From JAEULH01 sp963746275 (GTDB lineage Bacteria > Pseudomonadota > Alphaproteobacteria > Rhodospirillales > Defluviicoccaceae), in NCBI GenBank assembly GCA_963746275.1, contig CAVVAX010000046.1, positions 51,846-115,845 on the forward strand: 64,000 nucleotides of DNA. The letters run 5' to 3'. The notes beneath the pieces were generated by a model. It saw only the letters and a list, made by a program, of their open reading frames with translations, searched no databases and was not told the DNA's origin. The translations under genes were made by a program, and so were the position numbers. Below are positions 9,479-20,010 of the stretch, one piece after another (the stretch's first letter is position 1; each line of letters starts with the position of its first letter).

Positions 9479-12075
9479 TGGCCGCGGGCTCGCCGGAAGC
9501 CCGGGTTTCGATCAGGGCAATGGGGCCCTCGCCACTGTCCGCCACCGCTAATGCGCTCCGCAGCGGCACGACTTCGGCCGTTGGCGTGCCCGAGAGTGCC
9601 GAGAGCGCCTGCTCGATTCGATCGATGTCGCGCAGGTGGATATCGTGCTGGCTGTATGGGATCTCGATGCCTTGGGCGCGGAACATCGCGTCGATGGCGA
9701 AGCGGAGGTCGCTCGCCACCATCAGCCGCTTGTCGACGTCGGTGAGGAAGCCTCTGACCTCGAACTCCAGCGCGCTCGGGCCGAAGTCGCGGAACACGGC
9801 GTATGGGGCCGGGCAGCTGACGACATCGGGGTGGTCGCGGGCGCAGGCGAGCAGGATCTCGTGCACCTTCCGGGTGTCGCTGCCGTAAGCGACGCCGACG
9901 CGGACGGCGACGCGGCCGGTCTTGTCCTTGTGCGTCCAGTTCACGACCGCCGACTGCAGCAGCTCAGAGTTGGGCAGGATCACCGCCGCGCGCTCGAAGG
10001 TTTCGATCTCGGTGGCGCGGACGTTGATGCGCTTGACGTAGCCCTCCTGGCAGCCGACCACGACCCAGTCGCCCACCTTGACCGGGCGCTCCACCAGCAG
10101 GATCAGGCCGGAGACGAAGTTGTTGACGATGTTCTGCAGGCCAAAGCCGATGCCGACCGACAGCGCGCCGGCGACGATCGCGAGGCTGGAGAGGTCGATG
10201 CCGAGGACGGCGACGGCGAGGAGCACCGCGATCAGCGCGCCGACGTAGCCGACGCCGACGGCGATGGAGTTGCGCACGCCGGGATCGAGCTCGGTCAGCG
10301 GCAGCACCCGATCGGCCAGCGTCGAGCGCAGGGTGCGGGTGATGGCCAGCACTGCGACGAAGACGGCGAGCGCCACGGCAAGGTCGATGAGCGAGAGCGT
10401 CACGCCGCCGATGGTGAAGCCGCTGAGAAAGGCCGCGACCGAGCGGCGGATGTCCTCCGCCGGCACGCCCCAGTTCGGCAGGGCGAAGTAGATGCCGGCG
10501 CCGAGCAGCAGCGGCCCCACCAGGGCCTCCAGCCAGAAGCGGATCTGGCCGGCGGCGCGGTTGCCGAAGCCGAGCCTGCGGGTCAGGAGCTCGGCGCGCA
10601 GGCCGAAGCCGACGAGTTCGCGCAAAAGGCCGCCGCAGAGATAGAGAAGCGCGAAGATGGCGCCGCTGACGAGCAGGTTCTGGATCAGGTAATGGCCGAG
10701 GCGAACGTAGCCGGCGGCGGCGGCGATAACGCCGGCGATGGCTAGGCCGCCGACGGCGAAGCGGACGACGCTCCAGGCCTGGCGCCTGCCGCTGGCCGGC
10801 GAAGCTGTGGAGCTGCCGGATTGGTCCTGGGACAGCCGCCAGACCCGCTCGTGCATCAGCGCGACGATGCCGATGGCCTCCAGCGCGCCCATGGCCATGG
10901 CATAGACGGCGCGAAGGTCGGAGGAAACCGGCATCTCCCGGCTAACCCTGGAGAAGAAGACGTCGAGGGCATAGACCGCTGCGAGCAGGATGATCCGCCG
11001 GCTCAGGCTTTTCGCCGCCGGCGGGGTGATGGCGGTCAGCCGCCACTGCGGCAGGTCCGGAGCGAGGACCGCGCGGGTGAAGGCAATGGTCAGGATCAGG
11101 AAGATCAGGACCAGGCTGAGGTTGGCGATGACGTGGCCGGCCAGCGTGCCTGCCAGTGCCGGGTCGGCCTTGGCCCGGGCGAAGGCGCTGGCCACCACCG
11201 CGGCCGGAATGACACCGCCGGCGACGCCTTCGGCGATGGCGGCCGCAAGCCGGCGGGCGTAGGCGGGCTGCTCCACCCTGGCGTCGCGCCCGAGCCGACG
11301 GAGTAGCGTACGCCGAATCAACCAGCCGATGGCGAGTGCCGCCGCCAGCAGCAGGGTCCGCCAATCGAACCAGAAGGCACGCCAGGCCTCGAATGACATC
11401 CTGGTCTGCCATCCGATCGGCGCCTGAACGATCGTCGAGATCGCCCGCAGGGCCTCGCCCGTAACGGAGGCGATGCGATGCGGCGTCAGCGGCGAGACCA
11501 GCCGCTGGCTGAGCTGATCAATGAGGCTGCGGCGATAGACCTGCGACAGCTCATCCTGAAGGTCCGCGGCGCGGGTACGAGCCAGATCCGCCTGGGCAAT
11601 GCGGGCACGGGCGACGGCGATGGCGTCGCTGATCTCGCGGCGCTTCTGCACGATCTCGGCGGCCTCGTGGGGCTGGCCGGAAGCCGGGGCAGGGCCTAGC
11701 GCGTTCAACAGCCGGGCGTCGGCCTCCAGCTCCGTTTGCGCCTCAGTCGACAGCCTCTTCGCCTCGGCGGCGATCTCGTCGAGCTGCGCGGCGAACGCCG
11801 CGTGCTGCGCCGGCGTGTAGGGCAGCCGCGGACGTAGGTTTCGATCGAGTTCAGGGCCTGGGTCCAGGCGGCGATCAGCGCTGCGGCGGGCGATTCGCCG
11901 GCTCCTGGGCGGCGATCACGCGCTGCGGCGGGCAATTCGCCGGCTCCTGGGCGGCGGCCGGCCCTGCCGCCGCCAGCAGCCAGACCTGCAAGAGGAGGAG
12001 AAGAACGAAGCGGAGCAAGGGTTGGTGCGCCGGTTGACCGGCGGTTGCGGCGGACGTTGCCAAGCCGTTTATCAC
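9420..12075 (-). CDS. DUF3772-type large mechanosensitive channel (MscS family), frameshifted near the N-terminus
   Basis: The main 762-aa part (from about 11708) has a helical periplasmic domain, about ten membrane segments and a C-terminal MscS domain. The MscS pore and beta-domain region is clear: LSSLAIVAGALSVGIGFGLQ, NNFVSGLILLVERPVKVGDW, and ILPNSELLQSAVVNWTHKD. Upstream in other frames are a signal peptide (LLRFVLLLLLQVWLLAAAGP ending AAAQE) and a linking segment with the frame changes, one of them inside a 42-bp tandem repeat. The best start is the GTG at 12075-12073 before the signal peptide. Such channels release solutes on hypo-osmotic shock. Its 3' end overlaps the GH3 gene by 59 bp tail to tail. 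Confidence 0.85.
11868..11950. repeat. Two-copy 41/42-bp tandem repeat inside the MscS gene
   Basis: Units at 11868-11908 (41 bp) and 11909-11950 (42 bp) are nearly identical. On the minus strand they encode two copies of AAQEPANxPPQR just after the signal-peptide cleavage region. The 42-bp unit keeps the reading frame; the 41-bp unit is one base short and throws the gene out of frame. A one-base error or real slippage in the repeat would explain this break. Confidence 0.75.
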
Positions 12076-12108
12076 TGCGTTCGGACCCCCGTGCTGGACC
12101 CGGACATA

Positions 12109-12126
12109 ATGCCCCATAAGGGGCAT
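12109..12126. promoter_or_regulatory. Perfect 7-bp inverted repeat between the divergent MscS and GPx genes
   Basis: ATGCCCC (12109-12115), loop ATAA, GGGGCAT (12120-12126). It lies 34 bp upstream of the MscS start and about 140 bp upstream of the peroxidase start. A regulator binding site is plausible, but nothing else supports a function. Confidence 0.35.
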
Positions 12127-12266
12127 AAACGGCCAGGAAAAGGACATTCCGACCCACATCCTGACCACGCCCGGAACGTGGCGAGGCGCAGCTAGTTCGT
12201 ACTGAGGAAATCCGCTTGCGCGCGTCGGGCGTATCCGGAACGCATGGGCTGCAAAGGTGGTGAGCG

Positions 12267-12833
<567 letters not shown>

Positions 12834-12974
12834 TGGACGCGCGGCGGCATTCCGAAGCTGCGGCCGCTGCTCCGGCTGGCCGCGTCTAAGCCCGAACTCG
12901 CGCTGTGAGACTATCAGGCCTGCGTCGGGCCAGAGAACACTTTAATCAACCCAGCCCGGTGCGCAGGTAATGTT

Positions 12975-13004
12975 TGATCCAGAGCGGCGGCGGCGGCGTA
13001 TTCC
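12975..13004 (+). promoter_or_regulatory. ECF (RpoE-type) promoter of the sigma/ChrR operon
   Basis: TGATCC (12975-12980), exactly 18 bases, TATTCC (12999-13004). The same TGATCC-N18-TAWTCC arrangement lies before the FAD/CFA operon at 21437-21408. This is similar to what I recall of the -35 and spacing of RpoE/ChrR-controlled promoters in Rhodobacter, and suggests autoregulation. Transcription would start at about 13011, leaving almost no leader before the ATG at 13011. Confidence 0.65.
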
Positions 13005-13010
13005 GGTAGT

Positions 13011-13688
13011 ATGGTTGCTGTGCAGGGGTTAGAGATGGAGCTAAGGCCCGCACGCCTCGGGGAAACGAAGAGCAGGTTCCGCTCCGTTGTTGTCTCGCGG
13101 GCGCTGGCCGTCAGCAACCTGCAGCGGGAAGCGACCTTGACGAACGAGGAGATGTGCGGGCTGGTCGAGGCCGTGGCGGCTCGGCGCGATCGTGACGCCT
13201 TTGCGCGCTTGTTCAAGCACTTCGCCCCGCGGCTGAAGGGCTTCGGGCTGCGCCGCGGGACCGATGCGGCGTCGTCGGAGGAATTGGCTCAGGAGACAAT
13301 GCTGACCGTATGGCGCAAGGCGGAAACCTTCGACCCGAACCGGGCGACGGTCTCGACCTGGATTTTCACCATCGTCAGGAACAAGCGGATCGATCTGTTC
13401 CGGCGCGAGGGTTATCCCGAAGCCGATCTTTCCGAGGCGGCCGAGACGGTCTACGAGGGCGCCGCCGCCGATGACGAGTTCGCTCGCGTCAAGTCCAGCG
13501 AGGCGCTACGCGCGGCGCTGCAAATCCTCCCCGCGGAGCAACTGGACGTGCTGCAGAAAGCCTTCTTTGAGGACAAGTCCCACAGTGTCATCGCTGTTGA
13601 ACTTGGATTGCCGCTTGGAACCGTGAAGTCGCGGATCCGACTCGCGCTGGCGCGCTTGCGCGGCGCGCTGCCGGAGGATTGCCAATGA
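13011..13688 (+). CDS. rpoE: ECF sigma factor, RpoE/ChrR-partner type
   Basis: Region 2 is recognisable in DAFARLFKHFAPRLKGFGLR, ELAQETMLTVWRKAETFDP and STWIFTIVRNKRIDLFRR. Region 4 is recognisable in LDVLQKAFFEDKSHSVIAVE and LGTVKSRIRLALARLRGAL. The next gene is a ChrR-type zinc anti-sigma factor overlapping by ATGA, the hallmark of the group responding to singlet oxygen and organic peroxides. The first ~40 residues from ATG 13011 are not conserved-looking, and the promoter predicts initiation right at that codon. The true start may be further in, for example ATG 13035 or TTG 13137. Free sigma would activate its own operon and the facing lipid operon. Confidence 0.9.
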   Translation: MVAVQGLEMELRPARLGETKSRFRSVVVSRALAVSNLQREATLTNEEMCGLVEAVAARRDRDAFARLFKHFAPRLKGFGLRRGTDAASSEELAQETMLTVWRKAETFDPNRATVSTWIFTIVRNKRIDLFRREGYPEADLSEAAETVYEGAAADDEFARVKSSEALRAALQILPAEQLDVLQKAFFEDKSHSVIAVELGLPLGTVKSRIRLALARLRGALPEDCQ

Positions 13689-14347
13689 TCAAGCATCACC
13701 CCGATAAGGAGATCCTTCTCGACTACGCCGCCGGCGCGCTCGGGGAGGGGCCGGCGTTGGCGGTTGCAAGCCACGCGGCGCTGTGCCGCGATTGCGCCGA
13801 GCAAATCGAGATGCTGGAGGCCCTGGGCGGCGCGCTGCTCGAGGAGGTCAGGCCGGAGCCGGTCAGCGACACGCTGCTGGAGCGGACCCTGGCCATGCTG
13901 GACGAACCGGAGCCGGCCATGGTCGCTGCCGTGCGGGTCGACCTCGACACGGCGGCACAGGTTCCGGAGCCCTTGCTCCGCTACATCGGCCGCGGCTTGG
14001 CGCACCTCGCCTGGCGGCGCGTCGGCGGCTTGGTCGCCGCGGTCGAAGAGGTGCGTCTCCCCATCGCCGCCAGGAACGTCAAGGTGTCGCTGATGCGGTT
14101 CAAGGCCGGCAGCCTCATGCCTCGGCACTCGCACCGCGGCAACGAGTACACCCTGGTGCTCGCCGGCGGCTTCAGCGACGGGGACAACCAGTTCGGGCCT
14201 GGTGATTTCGTCGCCAAGGACCCGTCGCACACGCATCAGCCGGTCGTCGACGAGGACGGCGAGTGCCTGTGCCTCGTGGTCCTCGACGCGCCGCTCCGGC
14301 TGACCGGGGCGATGGGCAAGCTGATCAATCCGTTCCTGCGCATCTGA
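13685..14347 (+). CDS. chrR: ChrR-type zinc anti-sigma factor with cupin domain
   Basis: The N-terminal anti-sigma domain has the zinc-ligand pattern His5, His30-X3-Cys34-X2-Cys37 (SHAALCRDC), matching the spacing in Rhodobacter ChrR. The C-terminal cupin domain carries metal-ligand candidates His148, His150, Glu154 (PRHSHRGNEY) and His182/His184 (PSHTHQP). ChrR holds the ECF sigma inactive until singlet oxygen or organic peroxide triggers release, for which the cupin is needed. The ATG overlaps the sigma stop codon (ATGA) and has GGAGG upstream. Length is 220 aa, normal for the family. Confidence 0.93.
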   Translation: MIKHHPDKEILLDYAAGALGEGPALAVASHAALCRDCAEQIEMLEALGGALLEEVRPEPVSDTLLERTLAMLDEPEPAMVAAVRVDLDTAAQVPEPLLRYIGRGLAHLAWRRVGGLVAAVEEVRLPIAARNVKVSLMRFKAGSLMPRHSHRGNEYTLVLAGGFSDGDNQFGPGDFVAKDPSHTHQPVVDEDGECLCLVVLDAPLRLTGAMGKLINPFLRI

Positions 14348-14407
14348 TCCGCGTTAGCCAGCCGACCGTGGGTGGTGCGGGTCATGCCGTGGAAGGACGA
14401 GGGCGCG

Positions 14408-15153
14408 ATGGCCAGACCGATCCCCCGGGTTCGCTCTGCTCCTTGCCGCAGTGGCCGTCTGCGCGGTGACGGCCGGCGGAGGCAGCGGCTGGCGCCTCGG
14501 TCGTCGCATCCCAGGCGACCTGCGCGGCCGCCACAGATCCGTTCAGCCTGTACGGCGACCAGATCCGCTTCGACGTTCGCCGCAACGGCGCTCTGGTGGG
14601 TAGCCACACGGTATCGTTCGCGCGCGAAGGCGGCCAGATCACCACCGCGACCCGCTTCGAGGTCGCGGTCGATGTGCTGTTCTTCACCGCCTACCGCTAT
14701 GTCTACGCCTCGCACGCCACCTGGCGGGACGGCTGCCTCGTCGGGCTCACCGCCGCGATCGACGACAACGGCAAGGAGAGCGTCGTCCGCGTCGAAGAGA
14801 GCGGCCAGAAGCTGACCGTCTCCGGCCCGAGCGGCATGGTCCAGACGGATCGCGAGACGCTACCGACCGAGCACTGGGCCTACGCCGTCGTCGGCCACGA
14901 GGCTGTGATCAACACCATCACCGGCCGCGTCAACCGCGTCGACATCTCGCCCGCAGCAAGCGAGACAGTGGAGACTGCGGACGGCCGCGCCATCAGCGCG
15001 CGTCGGTATGCCTACAAGGGCGAACTGGACAACGAGGTCTGGTACGACGCCGACGGCCGCTGGGTGAAGATGCGCTTCCCGGCCAAGGACGGCTCGACCA
15101 TCGAGTACGTCTGCGTGACGTGCGGGGCCGACCGGGCCGGCTCCCGGTCCTGA
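14408..15153 (+). CDS. DUF6134-like secreted protein, frameshifted at the N-terminus
   Basis: The intact part from about 14540 reads DPFSLYGDQIRFDVRRNG and then GSHTVSFAREGGQITTATRF, with VYASHATWRDGCL and DNEVWYDADGRWVKMRF further on. This resembles DUF6134 proteins, which have no known function. Upstream, in other frames, a signal-peptide-like stretch (FALLLAAVAVCAVTA) follows the ATG at 14408, so two or more indels break the first ~45 codons. It sits 60 bp after chrR and 17 bp before the SDR, so it is probably part of the sigma operon. Confidence 0.65.
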
Positions 15154-15170
15154 CGGCGGATCCCAAACCC

Positions 15171-15942
15171 ATGACGATCGCGTGGTGCACCGGCGCCGGC
15201 AAAGGCATCGGCCGCGCCGTGGTGCGGCGGTTGGTGGGGGGTGGCGCGCGGGTGGCGGCAAGCTCGCGGACGCTGGAGGATCTCGACAGCCTCGCCGCCG
15301 AGACCGGTGGCGCCGTAAGTCCGTACCCGCTCGACGTGACGGACGAGGCCGCCGTTCGCGCCGCGGTCGAGGCGATTGAGGCGGAGATGGGGCCGCTCGA
15401 TCTCGTCCTGCTCAACGCCGGCACCCACACGCCGCTCAGCGCCGCCGACTTCAACGTCGCGGCCGTCCGCCGGATCATGGAGACCAACTTCATGGGCACG
15501 GTGATTCCGCTGGCGGCGGTGCTGCCGCGGTTCATCGAGCGCCGCGCCGGGCATATCGCCGTCGTCGCCTCGGTCGCCGGCTACCGCGGTCTGCCGTCGG
15601 CCTCGGCCTATGGCGCGAGCAAATCGGCGCTAATCACGATGTGCGAAGCCCTGAAGCCGGAACTCGACCACTACGGGGTGCGGCTCACGCTGATCAATCC
15701 CGGCTTCGTCAAGACGCCGCTCACCGATCGCAACACCTTCAAGATGCCGTTCCTGATGGAGGTCGACGACGCGGCCGAGCGCGATCGTCGCCGGGCTGAA
15801 GTCGAAGCGCTTCGAGGTGACCTTCCCCAAGCGCTTCACCTGGGGCCTCAAGCTCGCCCGCTGCCTGCCCTACGCGCTCTACTTTGCCCTGACCCGGGGC
15901 ATGGGCGAGAGCCTTGTCCGCAGCGAGACTAAACAGCCTTAG
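15171..15942 (+). CDS. Short-chain dehydrogenase/reductase (SDR), frameshifted near the 3' end
   Basis: This is a classical SDR of about 256 aa. It has the cofactor loop TGAGKGIGRA near the start, NAG (LLNAGT), and the Ser-Tyr-Lys triad in SVAGYRGLPSASAYGASK. An extra base near 15787 shifts the frame; the next frame supplies a typical tail (IVAGLKSKRFEVTFPKRFTW ending ETKQP) to the stop at 15940-15942. The substrate is unknown. SDRs accompany the RpoE/ChrR-linked fatty-acid modification genes in related bacteria, so a role in lipid oxidation-reduction is a reasonable inference. Confidence 0.8.
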
Positions 15943-16007
15943 CTCGCTCGAACCCGGTTATCGGTTTCGAAAGTCCGCGTCTTGAAGTGCGGCTCGGGAC
16001 GCGCCGG

Positions 16008-16583
16008 CTACTGCGCAACAGCCGCGATACTCCCCCTGGCGTGTGCGGCTGCTTCGTCCCTGCGGAAGAACAGCGTGACGCTGCCGAGCTCGAACCCCCA
16101 CTTCCGCACCTTGGCCCGGTTGATCAGGATGCCGTCCGGCTGAAGGAACATCCAGTCGTCGAAGCTCACCCGCAGCGTGCGCTCGCCGACGTCGAGGTCG
16201 AAGTCGTAGCGCCAGTTCAGCGCGTTGCCGTAGACCGTGCCGACGGCCGGGCCGACGACGTCGGCCGCCTCACCGCGGTAGGCATGCTCGCCGGTGCGGA
16301 CGATCCGCCAGACCCGGCGGTCGGTCTCGCCGTCGGCGTAGACGAAGCTCTCGTCGAGAACGAGCTCGCGGCCGTCCCAGGTTCCGTCGATATCGACGAC
16401 GAACTCGCGGCGAAGATCGCCGAAACGATCCTCGAAGATGCCCCAGGCCCTGGTCTTGCCGACGAAGTATTCCTCGAGAACCAGGTTGGCTCCCGGCCGG
16501 CGAAGTTTTCAGGTTTCATCGTGCCACAGCTGCCAATGGCCAGGAGAGGAAGGATCAGGAGAAGGCGAGCAAGTCCTCGTCAT
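16008..16583 (-). CDS. DUF3833 family lipoprotein, frameshifted
   Basis: Read across frames, the N-terminus is LARLLLILPLLAIGSCGT, a lipoprotein signal with Cys in a lipobox, followed by MKPENFAGREP. After a shift near 16470 come WGIFEDRFGDLRREFVVDI, ELVLDESFVYADGETDRRVW and the C-terminal FLQPDGILINRAKVRKWGFE. This matches DUF3833. The likely start is ATG 16583, overlapping the end of the MFS gene, with an indel close behind it. It is the last gene of the FAD/CFA operon. Its function is unknown, but DUF3833 recurs next to CFA/DUF1365 genes, so an envelope lipid role is inferred. Confidence 0.75.
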
Positions 16584-17958
16584 GCAAAACCGACCCGCGC
16601 TCCGCTTCGCCCTGCGCGTCGAGCCGCCGGCGGACGATGTCATGACGCTTGGCGGACATGGGATGACTCCAGATCAAGGCGATTGCGCACAATTTTAGTA
16701 CGGTCGGCACCCAGGCGTAGATCACGGCGAGCCATAGGATCGTCTGGCGATCATTCTCGCCACCGGCGACGAAACCGAGCGCCTCCAGCGCCGGGAACGC
16801 CACGCCCACGGCAACAGCCAGGGCGAGCTTGGTGCTCATGCTCCACAGCGCGAAGAACAGCCCGGCGCGTTCCTCGCCGGTGCGCAAAGTGTCGAGGTCG
16901 ATGACGTCCGCCTGCATCGCCGGCGGCAAGGCCAGGTCGGCGCCCAAGCGCCATGCCGGTGATGACGCAGATGACGAAGAAGGCGGCGATCTGGCCGGGC
17001 TCCAGGAACGGCACCCAGACGAAGGCGAGGCAGGCCATGATCATCGCCCAGCACCAGACGCGGTGCTTGCCGAACCGGCGGCTGAGTGCGAGCCAGCCGG
17101 GGATCGCGGCGACGCCGGCGACGAAGTAGGCCATGATCAGGATGCCGCTCGCGGCCGTGCCCGGCGCCCAAGGCGTGCTGCAGGTAGAGCGGGAACAGCA
17201 CCGACGGCAGGCCGTTGGCGAGGCCGTTGACGAACCAGCCGGCGAGAAGGCGCACGAACGGGCGATTGGCGAGAAGCGCCGCCAGGCTTTGCCGGTCGAG
17301 CCGCAAGGGCGGCCGCCTCGGTGCCGGCGCTCCCGCGGCGGCCGCCGCCGTCCGCGTTCACCCGCCAGACGAGCAGGACGATGGCCGGGCCGCCGACGGC
17401 GATGGCGAGCCAGGCGACGGCCGCGAGCCCGGTCGTCTCGTCGTAGCCGAGATAGGCGATGAGCGCCGGCAGTCCGCCGGCGGCGACCACGCCCAGCACC
17501 ATGGCCGCCTCGCGGGCGCCGGTGATGCGGGCGCGCTCGTGGTAGTCCGGCGACAGCTCCGCGCCCCAGGCGGCGTAGGGCACGGCGATGAGCGTCCAGC
17601 CGAGATAGAGCAGGATCGACCAGATCAGCAGGTGGGCGGCGCCGACATCGGCCGGTGGCTGGAACAACTGGATCAGAGCCACAGCCGCGAGCAGCGCGCC
17701 GGCGACGATCCACGGCTTACGCCGGCCCCAGCGCGAGGGCAACCGGTCGCTGGCGATCCCGATCAGCGGGTCTGTCACGACGTCGAGGCCGCGGGCGACG
17801 AGCAGCACGACGCCGACCACTGCGAGCCCGAGGCCCAGCGTCTCGGCATAGAAGGTAGGCAGGTAGACGTATGCCGGGATCGTCGGCATCGCCAGCGCGA
17901 AGGCCGGCAGGGCGTAGATCAGAAGGGTCGGCCGGCCGATGCTGCCGCCTATTGCCAT
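16555..17958 (-). CDS. MFS transporter of the GPH (MelB-like) type, frameshifted
   Basis: The N-terminal half is intact, with repeated membrane segments and the MFS loop motif DRLPSRWGRRKPW. The C-terminal half appears in other frames as LLAGWFVNGLANGLPSVLFP, GILIMAYFVAGVAAIPGWLA and LFFALWSMSTKLALAVAVGV, with shifts near 17300, 17165 and 16950. The full product would be about 465 aa with 12 membrane segments. GPH members move sugars with cations, but this operon's members are linked to lipid modification, so the substrate is unknown. It starts 15 bp after the CFA synthase gene. Confidence 0.85.
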
Positions 17959-17973
17959 CGCGTCCGTCGGTCC

Positions 17974-19228
17974 TCAGCTCTTGACCAGCCGGAACTGGCC
18001 GACGTCGATGGCGCCGGTGCGGAACCCGGCCTCGCAGTAGGCGAGGTAGTACTCCCACATCCGCTTGAACCGGCGGTCGAAGCCCAGCGCCTCGATGTCG
18101 CCCCAGGCATGCTGGAAGCGGCGCTGCCACTCCTGGAGCGTCCGGGCGTAGGAGGCGCCGAAGGCGACCTCGTCGCTGAGCCTGAAGCCGCCGGCCGCGG
18201 CCTGGTCGCGAAAGGCAGCCGGCGAGGGCAGCATGCCGCCGGGAAAGATGTACTTCTGGATGAAGTCCGGGCGCGCCCGGTAGGTCGCGAAACGACTCTC
18301 GTCGATGGTGATGACCTGCAGGGCGGCGATCGCCGCCCGCCACCAGCCTCTCGCGCAACAGCCGGAAGAACAGGGGCCAGTAGCTTTCGCCGACGGCCTC
18401 GAACATCTCCGTTGAGGCGACCCGGTCGAAGCGGCCGGTGATGTCGCGATAGTCCTGAAGGCGGATCTCGACGCGGCCATTCAAGCCGGCCGCGCGTACC
18501 CGTTCCTGCGCGTGGTCGCGCTGCGCCTGGGACAGTGTCACGGCGGTGACGCGGCAGCCGTAGTCGCGCGCGGCCATGATGGCGAAGCCGCCCCAGCCGC
18601 AGCCGATCTCGAGGACGTTGTGGCTGGGGCGCAGCCCGAGCAGGCTGGCCAGCCTGCGGTTCTTTGCCACCTGCGCCTCGGCCAGCGGCTGGTCGTCGGC
18701 CGCATAGATCGCCGACGAGTAGCTCATGCCCTCGTCCAGCCACAGCCGGTAGAACGCGTTGCTCAGGTCGTAATGGTAGGCGATGTTGCGCCGGCTGCCG
18801 CTCGGTGTGTTGCGGCGAAGGTGGTGGCGGACGCTGTTCGCGAGCCGCTGCAGCGCGCCCGGCTCCAGGTGTCGCCCCGCTTGTGCCTCGTTGACCAGCG
18901 CCAGTTCGAGCAGCGCGGTCAAGTCTGGGCTCTCCCAGTCGCCGTCCATGTAGGCTTCGGCAAAGCCGATGTCGCCGCCAAGAGCGAGCCGGCGGAGGGC
19001 GCGGGTCCGGTTGATCCTGAGCACCGCCCTCGGGCCGTTGCGCTCGCGATGGGCGAAGGTGCGCTGGCCGCCGTTGGGGAAAACGACCGAAAGCTCGCCG
19101 CCGGCGATGTGCTCGGCAAGGCGGATGAAGCCCCGCGACCAGAGGTCGCCGGGAACGGCCCGGTCGCCCGGGATCGCGCAGAGGCTGGCCGGCTCGCGGG
19201 CCGGCGCCGACGTCGACGGGGATGTCAC
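17974..19228 (-). CDS. Cyclopropane-fatty-acyl-phospholipid synthase family methyltransferase, frameshifted
   Basis: The SAM-dependent enzyme carries the SAM-binding motif VLEIGCGWGGFAIMAA and CFA-family segments YHYDLSNAFYRLWLDEGMSY and STEMFEAVGESYWPLFF. After one extra base near 18335 the next frame gives ITIDESRFATYRARPDFIQK and YIFPGGMLPS. It transfers a methylene or methyl group to unsaturated acyl chains of membrane lipids. The GTG start (19228) overlaps the DUF1365 stop by GTGA. In Rhodobacter, CFA-like genes belong to the core RpoE/ChrR response, which agrees with the promoter found upstream of this operon. Confidence 0.9.
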
Positions 19229-20010
19229 GGTTCGTTGGCTCTGACTACGGTCACGGGGTAGGCGGGGGGCGGCGGGCGGTCGATCAGCGGCACGCGCTTT
19301 CGCCACAGCTTGGCCGCTTCCCAGTGGATACCGGCGACGACCTTGAAGGTCATCAACGGATAGCGGACGGCGGCCTTCAGCAGGGTGCGGTCGTCGAGCG
19401 GGACGCGCTCGCCGCGGAAGGAGGCGTGCAGCAGCGGCCCATCGTCGTCGCCGTAATCGATGACGAGCCTCAGCCGGTCGCCCGGCAACTCGACCTTGAA
19501 TTGGTAACGCCCGGCCATCGGCATGAACGGCGAGACATAGAAATGCTTGTCGCAAGCTTGGCGGATAGAGCCGCCGCCGGCATGCTCAACGGGAATGACG
19601 TAGGTGTGCCGCTGGCCGAAGGTGTTGTTGACCTCGTAGACGAGCGCCCGGAGCGCACCGTCAGCGTCGAAGCAGTAGAAGACGCTCAAGGGGTTGAAGA
19701 CGTAGCCCAGGACCCGCGGATAGCAGAGCAGGCGCACCGAGCCGCCTTCGATCGCAATGCCGGCCTCGGCCAGCGTCTCGTCCACCCACTGGCGCAGCGG
19801 CGTGTCCGCTTTGCCGCCATGGTCGCTCCCGTAGAAGCCGAACAGGTTGAACCGGTCGCGGGAGAACAGCCGCAGCGACGTGGCGATCGCGGGAAGCTCG
19901 CCCAAGTCCAGGTACAGCGAGAACACGCCGTAGCTCAGGCGATGGCGCTTCGGCCGGATGCGCTGGTGGAGGACGGTGCCGAAGTAGAGGCAGGACCGGG
20001 TGTCGTTCAT
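19225..20010 (-). CDS. DUF1365 domain protein
   Basis: This is an intact 261-aa protein starting MNDTRSCLYFGTVLHQRIRP, with the family features VLGYVFNPLSVFYCF, NTFGQRHTYVIP and DKHFYVSPFMPMAG. DUF1365 proteins are almost always found between an FAD-dependent oxidoreductase and a CFA synthase-like gene, as here. The biochemical role is unknown; a part in modifying unsaturated fatty acids is inferred from this conserved order. It overlaps both neighbours (ATGA upstream, GTGA downstream), implying translational coupling. Confidence 0.9.
   Translation of the reverse strand: MNDTRSCLYFGTVLHQRIRPKRHRLSYGVFSLYLDLGELPAIATSLRLFSRDRFNLFGFYGSDHGGKADTPLRQWVDETLAEAGIAIEGGSVRLLCYPRVLGYVFNPLSVFYCFDADGALRALVYEVNNTFGQRHTYVIPVEHAGGGSIRQACDKHFYVSPFMPMAGRYQFKVELPGDRLRLVIDYGDDDGPLLHASFRGERVPLDDRTLLKAAVRYPLMTFKVVAGIHWEAAKLWRKRVPLIDRPPPPAYPVTVVRANEP

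Noticed and set aside
14345..14374. Another TGATCC-based ECF promoter after chrR
   Set aside because: TGATCC at 14345 is followed 18 bases later by TGGGTG, not TAWTCC; other TGATCC hits in the window lie inside genes and also lack the -10 box.
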